A DNA stretch of 64,000 nt, taken from UBA6115 sp050953005 (GTDB lineage: Bacteria; Bacillota; Clostridia; Christensenellales; Aristaeellaceae). The notes beneath the pieces were generated by a model, which did no database searches, had not been told where the DNA came from, and saw only the letters and a list, made by a program, of their open reading frames with translations. The position numbers and the translations under genes are program-made. Shown here in pieces: positions 20,001-28,566 of the stretch (its first letter is position 1; each line of letters begins with the position of its first letter). The DNA lies in the NCBI GenBank assembly GCA_050953005.1, contig JBMNLV010000012.1, positions 1-64,000 of the forward strand, given 5' to 3'.

Positions 20001-20403
20001 TGCTGTACGGGCCCCTATACACCATCGTCAGCCAGGTGCCGTTTTCGTTTGTAATATGAAAGCCGTCAAAATCCGCTACGCGTACGAAAACAGTTCCTTG
20101 TTTTCGTACACCGGCCAGTTCAATGGTCCATTCCCTGCCGAGGCCGGTGAGCCGGCTTCCTTTGGTCGCTTCGCCCAAGTCGTTTTCAATGGTAATCTTA
20201 TCCGGGGTCAGCCCTGTCACTTCCTGGATAAAGGTCAGCTTGATGCCGGTTGAGTCTTTCTTGCCATCCTCACCGCCGGTCTGTTCGGCCGAGAACCAAA
20301 CGTCCGTTGTGTTGGGCCCCGCTCCCGCCGCCCCTTGCCACGGCAGCGCCGCCAGCGCCATCAGCAGCGCAAGCATCAGAGCGATTGTCTTTCTTGTTTT
20401 CAT
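16386..20403 (-). pseudogene. Giant LRR / Big_2 / dockerin surface protein, frameshifted (copy 2)
   Basis: Paralogue of the preceding protein, about 1,335 residues if repaired. The start at 20403 follows AGGAGG and gives MKTRKTIALMLALLMALAA, an export signal. Then come two IAVIN/GMTQAP-type modules with LRR blocks (20 or so repeats), an InlB-type repeat (YDAHGGSGQ), four to five Big_2 repeats, the GAVTFDKDTVKTGEP domain and a C-terminal dockerin-like pair of calcium loops. At least six single-base insertions interrupt it, near 18347, 18062, 17126, 17107, 17085, 17049 and 16612 when aligned to the intact repeats. All are additions of a base next to an identical or G/C neighbour, which looks more like consensus error than ordinary decay. 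Confidence 0.78.
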
Positions 20404-20472
20404 GGATGTTTTTTCCTCCTGTTTGATTCTTGATATGTTCATTGATCGTTTATTCGGGCCGCGAACTGGCTG

Positions 20473-20503
20473 AAGCGGAGGGGGCTCATCCGCCCTGCCG
20501 CTT
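20473..20503 (-). promoter_or_regulatory. Conserved leader hairpin of copy 2
   Basis: Same bulged stem as at 16229-16259: AAGCGG-C-AGGG against CCCT-CCGCTT, loop CGGATGAGCC on the minus strand. It lies about 70 bases upstream of the start codon. On the plus strand the stem is followed by five T, so it could alternatively stop transcription coming from the other direction. Confidence 0.5.
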
Positions 20504-21027
20504 TTTCCCTGCCGGCGCCGCCCGCGTTCTGCCCGCGGCGGCTGACAACAGAATCTGATATCCTTCCATGATGCCATCCCTGATGTCAAACACGGCCGCG
20601 GACGGGAATGTTTCAAAAATAACAGCGCGTTGTATCAGCAAAACAAACAGGGGCATGAACAAACCCATGCCCCCTGACAACTCAAAATACCCGCGCCAAA
20701 AAACGCGCAAGCGGCGTTTGTTGATCCTTGGATGGGATAAACAATCAAAACAGATATGATGGTTTTGTCCGCCTGTCATCCTGATGCCGTATCACCAGCC
20801 TCCCGTCAAGTGAAACCCATTTCCCATCATTATAAGTTGATTATATTCCAGAAGGCGATTTGTTGACATACCCGTTTTCACTAAAAAAAGTGTATATCGC
20901 TATCAGGCATTCATCAGCGCGGCCGATGATATGTCACAAAATAGCTGAACAAATGTGTGTTTTTGTAAAATTTTTCAAATAACTGTCAAAATCCAAGTTA
21001 AAAACAGGTTTTGACGTGAAAGGCGGT

Positions 21028-21056
21028 TTGCTCACATGACCATTTCAGGATATAAT
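21028..21056 (+). promoter_or_regulatory. Candidate promoter of the GGDEF gene
   Basis: TTGCTC (21028-21033), a 17-base spacer, and a perfect TATAAT (21051-21056). A small GCTTC/GAAGC hairpin follows in the presumed leader. The gene starts about 110 bases downstream. Confidence 0.5.
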
Positions 21057-21166
21057 AAGGCAGCTTCAAAAGAAGCGGTTTCGGAAACGGATCTCAAACC
21101 ATTGCTGTCATATTATGGTTGTGGTGAAACGAATTATTTTGATGGGTGCGGAGGGGCATATCAGAA

Positions 21167-22330
21167 ATGATTAATTTCCCGGCGATATGTATCGCAAATG
21201 GAGCAGCAATACTATTGTTACTGGCTATTTTATTAAATACAAAAAGACCGCCGCGTCACGGACTGCCTGACGAAAAGATATACTTCGCGATGGTTGCTTT
21301 CAATATTCTTCAATGCGTTTTTGAATCGGTCGTTTTTTGGATGGACGGCAAAACAGCAAATGGATATCATACGTTGCTGATCGTGCTGAACGTCATTTTA
21401 TTCGTGAACACTATTTTGTTTTCTTGTTTATGGCCAATATATGTGGACTATAAATTATTCGAAGATGTAAATAGAATCAAGCGGATCTACACTATTCTGG
21501 CTATACCTGCCGCGCTGACGATCATCGCCTGCCTGATCAACTTAGCGACGCCTGTGTTTTTTGTGATCGATGAATATAATACTTATCAAAGAACAAATTT
21601 ATTCATCATTCCATATACCGTCAATTATTTTTATCTGGTATACGGGATGATGTTAATCTATTCGTATCGCAAAAGGGCAGAGAAATATCTGTTCCTGCCT
21701 TCCGTTCTGTTTATAACTCCCATTGTAATCGGAAGCCTGCTGCAGTTCTTTTTCTACGGATACTCCCTGATATGGCTTGGCGTGTCCATAGGGATGGTTT
21801 CTTTATTCATCAATGTCCAAATTGAAGCGTCTTATGTAGACATGCTGTCGGGATTATTCAACAGGCAGTATTTGGCCAACCTGTTGTTAATGCACAGTAA
21901 AAAAAGGAACAATTCCGGCGTGACTGCCGGAATAATGCTGGACATCGACAGCTTCAAAAGCATCAACAGCAGATTCGGACATGTCGTGGGAGATGACGCT
22001 ATTTCCACAGTCGGAATGATGCTGCGTGCAGCCGTGGGTGACAAAGGAGTCATCTGCAGGTATGGGGGGGATGAGTTTATCATATTAATGCAAATAAACT
22101 CCCAGAAAGAAATTATGGATATGATTGACATCATTCAAACACGGGCAGCACTGTTCAATAAATCGGGAAAGAAACCATATACGATCAGTTTTTCATTCGG
22201 TTACAGCACATACCAAAGCAGGTTTGAGTCAATCGATGATTTTTTAAAGAAAATCGACGCTTCCATGTATGAGGACAAAAAGAGAAAGATCAGTGAAAAA
22301 ATCATTCCCGACAGAAGGCAGCATTGCTGA
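21167..22330 (+). CDS. Membrane-anchored GGDEF diguanylate cyclase
   Basis: Synthesises the second messenger cyclic di-GMP from two GTP. The N-terminal 230 residues contain about seven hydrophobic segments, probably a membrane sensor. The C-terminal 160 residues form a GGDEF domain: start DMLSGLFNRQYL, metal and substrate residues in LDIDSFKSINSRFGH, and the intact active-site sequence YGGDEF (near residue 298). There is no obvious RxxD inhibitory site directly before it and no EAL domain. I prefer the ATG at 21167, preceded by GGAGGGG, over a GTG seven codons earlier. The next gene begins 12 bases downstream, so they may be co-transcribed. Confidence 0.9.
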   Translation: MINFPAICIANGAAILLLLAILLNTKRPPRHGLPDEKIYFAMVAFNILQCVFESVVFWMDGKTANGYHTLLIVLNVILFVNTILFSCLWPIYVDYKLFEDVNRIKRIYTILAIPAALTIIACLINLATPVFFVIDEYNTYQRTNLFIIPYTVNYFYLVYGMMLIYSYRKRAEKYLFLPSVLFITPIVIGSLLQFFFYGYSLIWLGVSIGMVSLFINVQIEASYVDMLSGLFNRQYLANLLLMHSKKRNNSGVTAGIMLDIDSFKSINSRFGHVVGDDAISTVGMMLRAAVGDKGVICRYGGDEFIILMQINSQKEIMDMIDIIQTRAALFNKSGKKPYTISFSFGYSTYQSRFESIDDFLKKIDASMYEDKKRKISEKIIPDRRQHC

Positions 22331-22341
22331 AGTCTTTTGAC

Positions 22342-23808
22342 ATGAACAATCCACAGCGTTTGACAGGATGGGTTCTAGCCATTCTGCTTTTCCTGACAGC
22401 CGCCGGCGCGATGGCTGAAGCGGCCGATCCCCGGCGCGCCCGGGCTTACCAGGACGTGCTGGACAGGTATTACGCGCTGCTCACTGATGATGAGGCAGAC
22501 GGCAGCGGAGAAGGCGAAATCGGGGTATGGGAAGCCAAATTGTACCCCGGGGATGCGGGCAGCGCCCTGGACAGCGTAGGATATGCGCTGGAGGACATCA
22601 GCGGAGACGGCGTGCCGGAGCTGCTGATCGGCGCGATCGCGCGGCGGGACGGCCGCCTTGCCTACGGCAGCAAGATCTTCGCGCTGTACGCCTGCGCGGA
22701 CGGGATCCCGGCGCTCACCTTTGAGGGCTGGGCCAGAAGCCGGTATTATACGGCAGGCGGGGGTACATTCTTCTACCAGGGGTCCGGCGGCGCCATGTTC
22801 AGCCTGTTCGGCGCCTATGCCCTTTCCACTGACGGCACGCGCCTGGTCTGCGAAGATTTGTATTTCACCCAGGAAAAACCCGATGCCCCGGGAGAAACAG
22901 GGCTGTACCGCAACCGGACAGGCAGCATGGAGCCCGCTGAGTCTGAGGAGTTATCCATCCCGGAGGAACAGTTCCGGCAGCTGGAAACAGCGCTGGAAAG
23001 CCGGGTGCAGGAGATCGCGCTCATCCCGTTCTCGCAATACACGCCCGGCCCGCGCGAGAGCGATGCGCCGGTGCAGGCGCGCTGGGCAAAGGATCTGCCG
23101 GCTGCCTATGATGTATACAGGGCATCGGAGGACGCCCGGGCGGGTGTTTTGTTTTCCGCAGCCAGCCCCGTAAAGGACTTCAGGCTGCTGGCGCTTTCCC
23201 TTCTGGACGCGGACAGTGACGGCAGACCTGTCTTCCGGTCAGAAGATGTCCATTGCCAGGATGTTCTGACGCCGGAGCGGCCCCTGGTAGCCTACCTGGA
23301 TTTCTTCGGCGATCTGCCCAACAACGGCATCTCCTTTGTGGATGAACAAGGCGGCGCAAGGTGTTTTGCCGTGTCAATCAGCGGCAGGGACGGCTCCCTG
23401 CAGCTGATCGAGTTCCGGCACAATAGGCTTGCAAAGCTGCGGCCGGAACATACCGGAAAAGCCACTTCTGATCCTTCGCCAGGCAATAACCGTCAGCGGA
23501 CAGCTGTTGACAAGGCTTGCTTTTCCGGAAAACAGCGGAGTTATCAGTATCAATATACAGGAATTCGGATTGCTGAATCTCCGCAATCAAGGCCTCCGGA
23601 ATTCGGATTGATCGGGCGGCGCTTTCGCAGGCGCGCTGACCTTACAGACCATAGCATGAAAACATGGCCCCGCGTACAGCCCTGGCCCTTCGAGCAGCCT
23701 TCCCGGAAGCAGCCGCGGGCGCACCACCTGCCTATATGGGCAGTCCGCCGGCATCACACGCAGGAATCCCCGTCCTTTCGGGTTGGTGCGGATATTGCAT
23801 ACCAATGA
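22342..23808 (+). CDS. Secreted protein of unknown function, possibly frameshifted
   Basis: The product begins with a signal peptide (MNNPQRLTGWVLAILLFL, cleavage near AMAEA) and a domain of about 340 residues containing YALEDISGDGVPELLIG, a calcium-type DxxGDG loop often seen in secreted Firmicutes proteins of unknown role. I use the ATG at 22342; an earlier in-frame TTG/ATG overlaps the GGDEF gene. After about residue 365 the character changes: the last 120 residues are rich in Arg, Pro and Gln with no pattern, while another frame (about 23429-23611) looks more protein-like. A frameshift near 23440 is likely, and the real C-terminus may end near 23611. Confidence 0.6.
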   Translation: MNNPQRLTGWVLAILLFLTAAGAMAEAADPRRARAYQDVLDRYYALLTDDEADGSGEGEIGVWEAKLYPGDAGSALDSVGYALEDISGDGVPELLIGAIARRDGRLAYGSKIFALYACADGIPALTFEGWARSRYYTAGGGTFFYQGSGGAMFSLFGAYALSTDGTRLVCEDLYFTQEKPDAPGETGLYRNRTGSMEPAESEELSIPEEQFRQLETALESRVQEIALIPFSQYTPGPRESDAPVQARWAKDLPAAYDVYRASEDARAGVLFSAASPVKDFRLLALSLLDADSDGRPVFRSEDVHCQDVLTPERPLVAYLDFFGDLPNNGISFVDEQGGARCFAVSISGRDGSLQLIEFRHNRLAKLRPEHTGKATSDPSPGNNRQRTAVDKACFSGKQRSYQYQYTGIRIAESPQSRPPEFGLIGRRFRRRADLTDHSMKTWPRVQPWPFEQPSRKQPRAHHLPIWAVRRHHTQESPSFRVGADIAYQ

Positions 23809-23824
23809 AATATTGTGATATATT
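23795..23824 (+). promoter_or_regulatory. Candidate promoter of the LuxR-type gene
   Basis: TTGCAT (23795-23800), an 18-base spacer and TATATT (23819-23824), 48 bases upstream of the start codon. Confidence 0.5.
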
Positions 23825-23871
23825 AAACATGATGAATCCTTTGATACGCGACTTCAAGGGAGGAAGTGCAT

Positions 23872-25269
23872 ATGCCCGGCCAGCCAGCGCATTTATCCCG
23901 AAAACCCGGCAGACAACAAGGCTCACTGATTAAAAGCTTTCGTTCTTTCTGGCAGGAGCTCCGGCCGGGACGGATAAAATATATGCTCATTTTCTCCCTG
24001 GCGCCCATCTTCCCGGGCATGAAGAACAGCCTGATCGCGGACGCCTTCCCGCTCTTCGGGCTGGACAGCGTTTTCCTGATGGGCATCGCCTACTCCCTGG
24101 GCATCGGGCTGTTGTTCGCTTTTGCCGGCCTTCACTTCCTTGCCCGGTACACCTGGTGGGTAGCGGCATTGACGGCGGTCGCCTTCGTTTTGTGGATGGT
24201 TCTGCCCATCGGTCCGCTGGCCACCTGGACCGGGATCGTTTTTTCTTTCCTGCTTGGCGGATGCTCGGGCTTTCAGCTCCTTGGTTTTTCCTGCGCGCTG
24301 CGGGACGCGGAGCGTTTGGCGGGCGCCGCTGTCACCTCTTTGTTTTGTCTGCTGTTCCAGGTATTCGTCAGCCTCGTTCCGCTGGGGGGCAAAAGCGGCA
24401 TGATCTTTGTAGCCCTGCAGGTGCTGGTAAGCTCCCGGTGCCTGATGCTGTATCAAAACCAGGATTTTGCCCATCTTGAAAACAAATCCATCCATGGCCA
24501 TGATAAACAGCTTGCGACAGTTTTATTTTTCTTCTTCGCGCACCGGGCAATCGTGTTTTTTTACAGCTATCTGCCCTTCCCCTCTTCCCAGCTTGTCAGC
24601 GGCCTTTCCGGGCTGGCGGTGTTCGCGCTGTGCCTGACCGTTTATGTGGCAACAAAGTTCAACATCTGGCATATATGCAACATGTTCTTTGCCGGAATGA
24701 CCCTTACCTTTATCCTCCGCCTGCTGCTGCCGGACAGCCGGGAAAACCTGGCCGCCAGCATGACGCAGGGCTTTTCCCATATGGGTTTCATCGCCTCCTA
24801 TTATCTGCTGGGGTATGTGCTGGGCAAGTTCGCGAACCTGAGGATGTTCAAGTGGGTGCTGGTCGCTGTGTTCAACGCTTCCCTGCTGTTGCACATCATC
24901 CCCGGCACAATCGCCAGCCAAATGCCCCAAGACATGCCGCTGGTAGGCGCCCTGGTAACAACCGGCCTGTTCGTGCTGTTTGCCCTCTTGGTGCCCCTGC
25001 TGTCCCGTCAGCTGTTCATCAAAGCGCCGGCGCAGGAAACCCCCCAGGAAAGATTCAAACGGATTGTCCTGGCTTATGGCTTGACCATCCGGGAGGAAGA
25101 GGTGGCGGAACGCCTGCTCAAGGGCATGACCTACAAGCAGTGCGCGGCGGAATTGCACATCTCCCAGAACACGGTAAAATTCCATGCCCTGAACGCCTAC
25201 CGCAAGGCGGGCGTTACCTCCAGGGGAGAGCTGATGACCCTTTTCCTGGATGACCGGGCGCAACCTTAG
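23872..25269 (+). CDS. Membrane protein with C-terminal LuxR-type HTH domain
   Basis: About 465 residues. Residues 35-385 form roughly twelve hydrophobic segments in a layout reminiscent of a major-facilitator transporter. The last 70 residues are a LuxR/GerE helix-turn-helix: LTIREEEVAERLLKGMTYKQ, then AAELHISQNTVKFHALNAY, the recognition-helix region with the conserved T-V-K-x-H. Such one-component membrane regulators probably sense a small molecule through the membrane domain and bind DNA from the cytoplasmic side. The ATG at 23872 is preceded by AAGGGAGGA; a GTG two codons upstream is less well spaced. The target may be the secreted genes that follow. Confidence 0.85.
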   Translation: MPGQPAHLSRKPGRQQGSLIKSFRSFWQELRPGRIKYMLIFSLAPIFPGMKNSLIADAFPLFGLDSVFLMGIAYSLGIGLLFAFAGLHFLARYTWWVAALTAVAFVLWMVLPIGPLATWTGIVFSFLLGGCSGFQLLGFSCALRDAERLAGAAVTSLFCLLFQVFVSLVPLGGKSGMIFVALQVLVSSRCLMLYQNQDFAHLENKSIHGHDKQLATVLFFFFAHRAIVFFYSYLPFPSSQLVSGLSGLAVFALCLTVYVATKFNIWHICNMFFAGMTLTFILRLLLPDSRENLAASMTQGFSHMGFIASYYLLGYVLGKFANLRMFKWVLVAVFNASLLLHIIPGTIASQMPQDMPLVGALVTTGLFVLFALLVPLLSRQLFIKAPAQETPQERFKRIVLAYGLTIREEEVAERLLKGMTYKQCAAELHISQNTVKFHALNAYRKAGVTSRGELMTLFLDDRAQP

Positions 25270-25781
25270 CAAAAACGGCCGTTTACCGGATATCCGGCGC
25301 CTGCCTACCCCAAAGGATAGGATAAGAAAACCGGATACTGTCACAAAGTCGGGGGTTGAATCGCCGCTATCCTATCCTATGATGGAGTTACCGGGGAGCG
25401 GCAGGTTGGCAGGCTGCCGATACCGGAACAAACCCCATACTGAAACGAGCAGGTGATGTTGGCGCTGTTGTTGATATCCCCTGATGATCCATATACTTAT
25501 TTTCCCGGGCTTCCAACCTCCCTTGCGCCAGGTTCGGGTTTTTTCTCCAAAAGCCCCTGTCCGCCATAGAACGGGATGACTTGGCCAAGACGGATTCCCG
25601 CCCCATGGACCCTTCACCGGGCGCGGAGGACAGCTTGTCTGTACCGCATATCCGCGCTGATCGTTCCGATGGACCAAAGTTCCGCTTTTAGCCGATGTGC
25701 CCCGGAACTCGCATCAAGGGGCATGTTTTGGATAAAACACCATATGGCTCAAAAGGAAAAATACCAAGAGGAGGATGTCCC
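25270..25781. other. 512-base intergenic region with an 11-bp inverted repeat
   Basis: No convincing gene. AGGATAGGATA (25314-25324) is inverted at 25368-25378 with a 43-base centre, close behind the LuxR-type gene; it may be a terminator stem or an operator pair. The ribosome site AGAGGAGG of the next gene lies at 25767-25774. Confidence 0.5.
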
Positions 25782-27104
25782 ATGAGAAGACTCACACTTA
25801 TCCTGATCGCTGTCTTGATATTGCTCCCCCTGCCCAGCCTTGCCTATGTGGCGCCGGAGTTTTCATCCAGCAAAAACCTGCCCGACGCCATTCAGGGCGT
25901 ATACTATTCCACCAGAATCAAGGCGAGCTGCACCAATCCCCTCACCTTTTCCTTTGAGCCGGGCGACTATACGGCCCACAGCGTCCCCAAGGGGCTCACC
26001 ATGGACAAGGAAGGGCTGATCTACGGCACGCCGCAAAAAGCGGGCAGCTATTCATTCGTGGTGAAGGCAACGGACAACGCCTACCCGGCGAACACCACCA
26101 GCATCTTCTACCTGACCGTCAGGCCCTTTGATGAAGGGCTGCTTGAATCAGGCGGCACCAATCTCCAGGTGATCGGCGCGGGCTATGATGACCTGACGGG
26201 CGTCGCCAACGCGCCCAACGGCGGGAAGTCAGCCATGGGGAAAGGATTCCTGTTTTTCGTCGACAGCAAAGGCTACCTGATGCAGTCCACGTCTCCTTTC
26301 AAAAGCGCAAGCAGGGCATACGGCGCGGTGGAATACGACTGCCTGGACACCCTGGGAAATGACCTGTACTACTTTCACCATTATCTGGAGACGGTACAGC
26401 AGTCGAATGTGCTGACCCATGTACCCAAACCCAAAAAACAGTATGTCACCCGGATTGTGCAGGATTCCATCAACAAAAAGGGCCGCAACACCCTGGTGAC
26501 GCTGAATAAAAGAATCAGCAACCTGTCGGTGACCAATGAGATTGTCCTGTATATCCAGGAAGGACTCCTGAAGCGGGCAGCCCTTTCAAACGGCAAAGTA
26601 ATCACCCTGCGGGCCTACGCGGGCGGGCGGGAGGTCGTGGCAACCAGCGCGTTCCCCTACAACGGCTATGCCTATTTCACCGGCAAGGATGACGGCCGCC
26701 TCTACCGCATGCCCCTGGACGGGGAGTTGGCGCAGCCGATCAGCCCCGGCAGGGTCGCCGCGTATACAGCTGCGCTTTACCAGGGCCAGCCGGTCTTGTT
26801 CTATGCGGACGCGCAGCATCAGCTTTTCCGCGCAGAACTTGACGGCACATCGCCCCTGGCGCTGGAGGGGCTGAAAGCGGGCGCGCTCAACGCGGACGCG
26901 GACTATATCTATTTCACCAATACAATAGACAAGTACAGGCCCTACCGCCTCTCGCCCGATAGCGAGATTGCCGAAAGGCTCTCGGAAACCCAGGCCAAGG
27001 GCATCTATGTGTTCGAAACCCACATCGCCCTGGAGCCGCAAAGCGGCAGTTCCCTGATCGTCCTGCCCAAGGAGGGCGGGAGCGAAGCGCAGCTGAGGCG
27101 CTGA
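25782..27104 (+). CDS. Secreted protein with putative Ig domain and beta-propeller-like repeats
   Basis: The 440-residue product starts with an export signal (MRRLTLILIAVLILLPLPSL) directly after AGAGGAGG; this fixes the start at 25782 rather than 29 codons earlier. Residues 20-120 look like a putative Ig (He_PIG) domain: G..Y....A..... P.GLTMDKEGLIYGTPQKAG, then SYSFVVKATDN. The rest, from about 140, has repeated Y/F-rich strands with spacing typical of the DUF5050-like six-bladed propellers (YYFHHYLETV, AYFTGKDDGRLYRM, YIYFTNTIDKYRPYR). It is likely a cell-surface or secreted binding protein. It shares direction and spacing with the next secreted gene. Confidence 0.75.
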   Translation: MRRLTLILIAVLILLPLPSLAYVAPEFSSSKNLPDAIQGVYYSTRIKASCTNPLTFSFEPGDYTAHSVPKGLTMDKEGLIYGTPQKAGSYSFVVKATDNAYPANTTSIFYLTVRPFDEGLLESGGTNLQVIGAGYDDLTGVANAPNGGKSAMGKGFLFFVDSKGYLMQSTSPFKSASRAYGAVEYDCLDTLGNDLYYFHHYLETVQQSNVLTHVPKPKKQYVTRIVQDSINKKGRNTLVTLNKRISNLSVTNEIVLYIQEGLLKRAALSNGKVITLRAYAGGREVVATSAFPYNGYAYFTGKDDGRLYRMPLDGELAQPISPGRVAAYTAALYQGQPVLFYADAQHQLFRAELDGTSPLALEGLKAGALNADADYIYFTNTIDKYRPYRLSPDSEIAERLSETQAKGIYVFETHIALEPQSGSSLIVLPKEGGSEAQLRR

Positions 27105-27158
27105 ACAGGCGGATGACCAATGCGGAAGACAGAACTCCGACCGTTTTAAGGAGGGGCC

Positions 27159-28334
27159 ATGAACAGGAAAACAACAAGGCTGTTCTCACTGCTGCTCGCA
27201 GCGCTGCTTATACTTCCCTGGAACGCCCTGGCGTCGAACCTCCAGAATCTGCAGAATCTCCAGAATCTCCAGACAGCTTTGATCTGGAAGGTCAATATCA
27301 CCCATGACCTGAACGGCGGCCAGTGGCCGTCAGGCAAATCCATTGCTCCGCGGACCATCTCAGCGTTCATCGGGGAATCCATGCCCCATTCCGCGCTGGA
27401 AGAAGAGCGGCGCGTCACCCCCGTCATGACGGGCTTTGCTTTCCAGGGCTGGAGCGTACGGTTTACCAGCGCCGCAGACGGCAAGGTCATTTATGACAGC
27501 AAGGAAAAGGTCTGGGATTTGAACAAGCCCTTTGACTATTATAAGAGCGATCCGAAAGTCATGAACTGCCTGATGACCGCCAATTGGAAGCCGGCGCAGC
27601 CAGGCGGGAGCAGCTTCCTCTCCAAGGTCACTTTGCCCGATGGCCGCGTGCTGACCCTGCCTTACCCCGTTAGCACGGATCCGCTGCCGGAAACCCCGCC
27701 CCCCGCCGGCCAGCTGATCCCGGGCACCGCCTGGCTCAGAGGCGCTGAGATCTGCGCCATCCAGGAAGGGGTGGAGGTGCCGGTGTTTGCTGTCCCGAAT
27801 TACACTTCGCCCGCCATTGATTGGGTGGGGCTGGACGACAGGATGGATTACGGCATGTTCCTCGTGTTTGGCGACACCGTATGGGCGATGCTGTATAACC
27901 CCAAATGGGTCCAAAACGCCGGCATCGGGTTTATCACCGCGGATGTGGTTGCCTTCCCCGGTTCCGAGGAATCCGAATCCCTGGTCCAGATTGCCTTGCC
28001 TGACGGCCGTGTGCTGACCCTGCCTTATCCCATTGGCACGGATCCGCTGCCGAAGGACCCGCCACCCGCAGATATGCTGATCATGGGCACCACCTGGCTC
28101 AGGGGCGCCGAGATCTGCGCCATCGAGGAAGGCGTAAAGGTACCGGTATACGCTGCCCCAGCTTACTATAAACCCGCCATTGATTGGGTGGGGCTGGACG
28201 ACAGGATGGATTACGGCATGTTCCTCGTGTTGGGCGACACCGTATGGGCGATGCTGTATAACCCCAGATGGATCCAGAACGCCGGCATCGGGTTTATCAC
28301 CGCGGATGTGGTTGCCTTTCCAGGTTCCGAGTAG
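27159..28334 (+). CDS. Secreted protein with InlB-type repeat and two tandem SH3-like modules
   Basis: 391 residues with an export signal (MNRKTTRLFSLLLAALLI) followed by LQN triplets encoded by a 9-bp tandem repeat (27240-27275). Residues 45-145 resemble a Listeria-Bacteroides repeat (LNGGQWPSGK, FAFQGWSVRF). Two copies of a module of about 120 residues follow (about 150-270 and 275-391), each with LPDGRVLTLPYP, GAEICAIEEGVKVPVYA and DDRMDYGMFLV, reminiscent of bacterial SH3 domains. The second copy stops exactly where the first continues (FPGSE), so the protein looks truncated at a repeat boundary or recently shortened. GAGGGGCC ribosome site; start well supported. Confidence 0.75.
   Translation: MNRKTTRLFSLLLAALLILPWNALASNLQNLQNLQNLQTALIWKVNITHDLNGGQWPSGKSIAPRTISAFIGESMPHSALEEERRVTPVMTGFAFQGWSVRFTSAADGKVIYDSKEKVWDLNKPFDYYKSDPKVMNCLMTANWKPAQPGGSSFLSKVTLPDGRVLTLPYPVSTDPLPETPPPAGQLIPGTAWLRGAEICAIQEGVEVPVFAVPNYTSPAIDWVGLDDRMDYGMFLVFGDTVWAMLYNPKWVQNAGIGFITADVVAFPGSEESESLVQIALPDGRVLTLPYPIGTDPLPKDPPPADMLIMGTTWLRGAEICAIEEGVKVPVYAAPAYYKPAIDWVGLDDRMDYGMFLVLGDTVWAMLYNPRWIQNAGIGFITADVVAFPGSE
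27616..28334 (+). repeat. Tandem duplication of a ~360-bp coding module
   Basis: The stretch 27616-27974 is repeated at 27982-28334 with strong identity, including long identical runs around the WVGLDDRMDYGMF codons. The second copy ends in a TAG where the first continues. Confidence 0.8.
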
Positions 28335-28541
28335 AATTAACGCCCTTACGCTTGTTTTAAGTCAAACCGTCCCGGCGTCCGGTTCCGCGCGGGACTGGTT
28401 TGTGTGTGACAGCAATACAAGTGCGGGCTGACACGCCTGTTTAGTGGTCTTCTTGTTGTTTACTTGTTTTGAAAAATGAATTGTTCATCTTAATATGGTC
28501 TTAGCCTGATTGCTAAAACCACTTTGTCTACGCTCTGCGCT

Positions 28542-28566
28542 GCCGGCTAAGCCGGCGGTTTTGATT
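28542..28566 (-). mobile_element. Fragment resembling the IS200 right end
   Basis: The stem GCCGGC-TAA-GCCGGC followed by GGTTTTGATT matches the right-end hairpin of the IS200-type element at 57064-57090 (GCCGGTGGTTTTGATT) at all but a few positions. It overlaps the last codons and stop of the rpiR-type gene. It may be a solo end left by an excised or decayed element, or chance. Confidence 0.35.

Larger units (their letters stand above)
20404..21145. other. 742-base intergenic region with leader hairpin
   Basis: The part next to the giant gene holds its ribosome site and the leader hairpin at 20473-20503. The rest is AT-rich in its second half (20820-21060), with no convincing gene. I searched by eye for a cyclic-di-GMP riboswitch because a GGDEF gene follows, and did not find the conserved core. 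Confidence 0.5.

Noticed and set aside
20860..21145. Cyclic-di-GMP riboswitch before the GGDEF gene
   Set aside because: The conserved core of GEMM-I or GEMM-II could not be found by eye in the leader.
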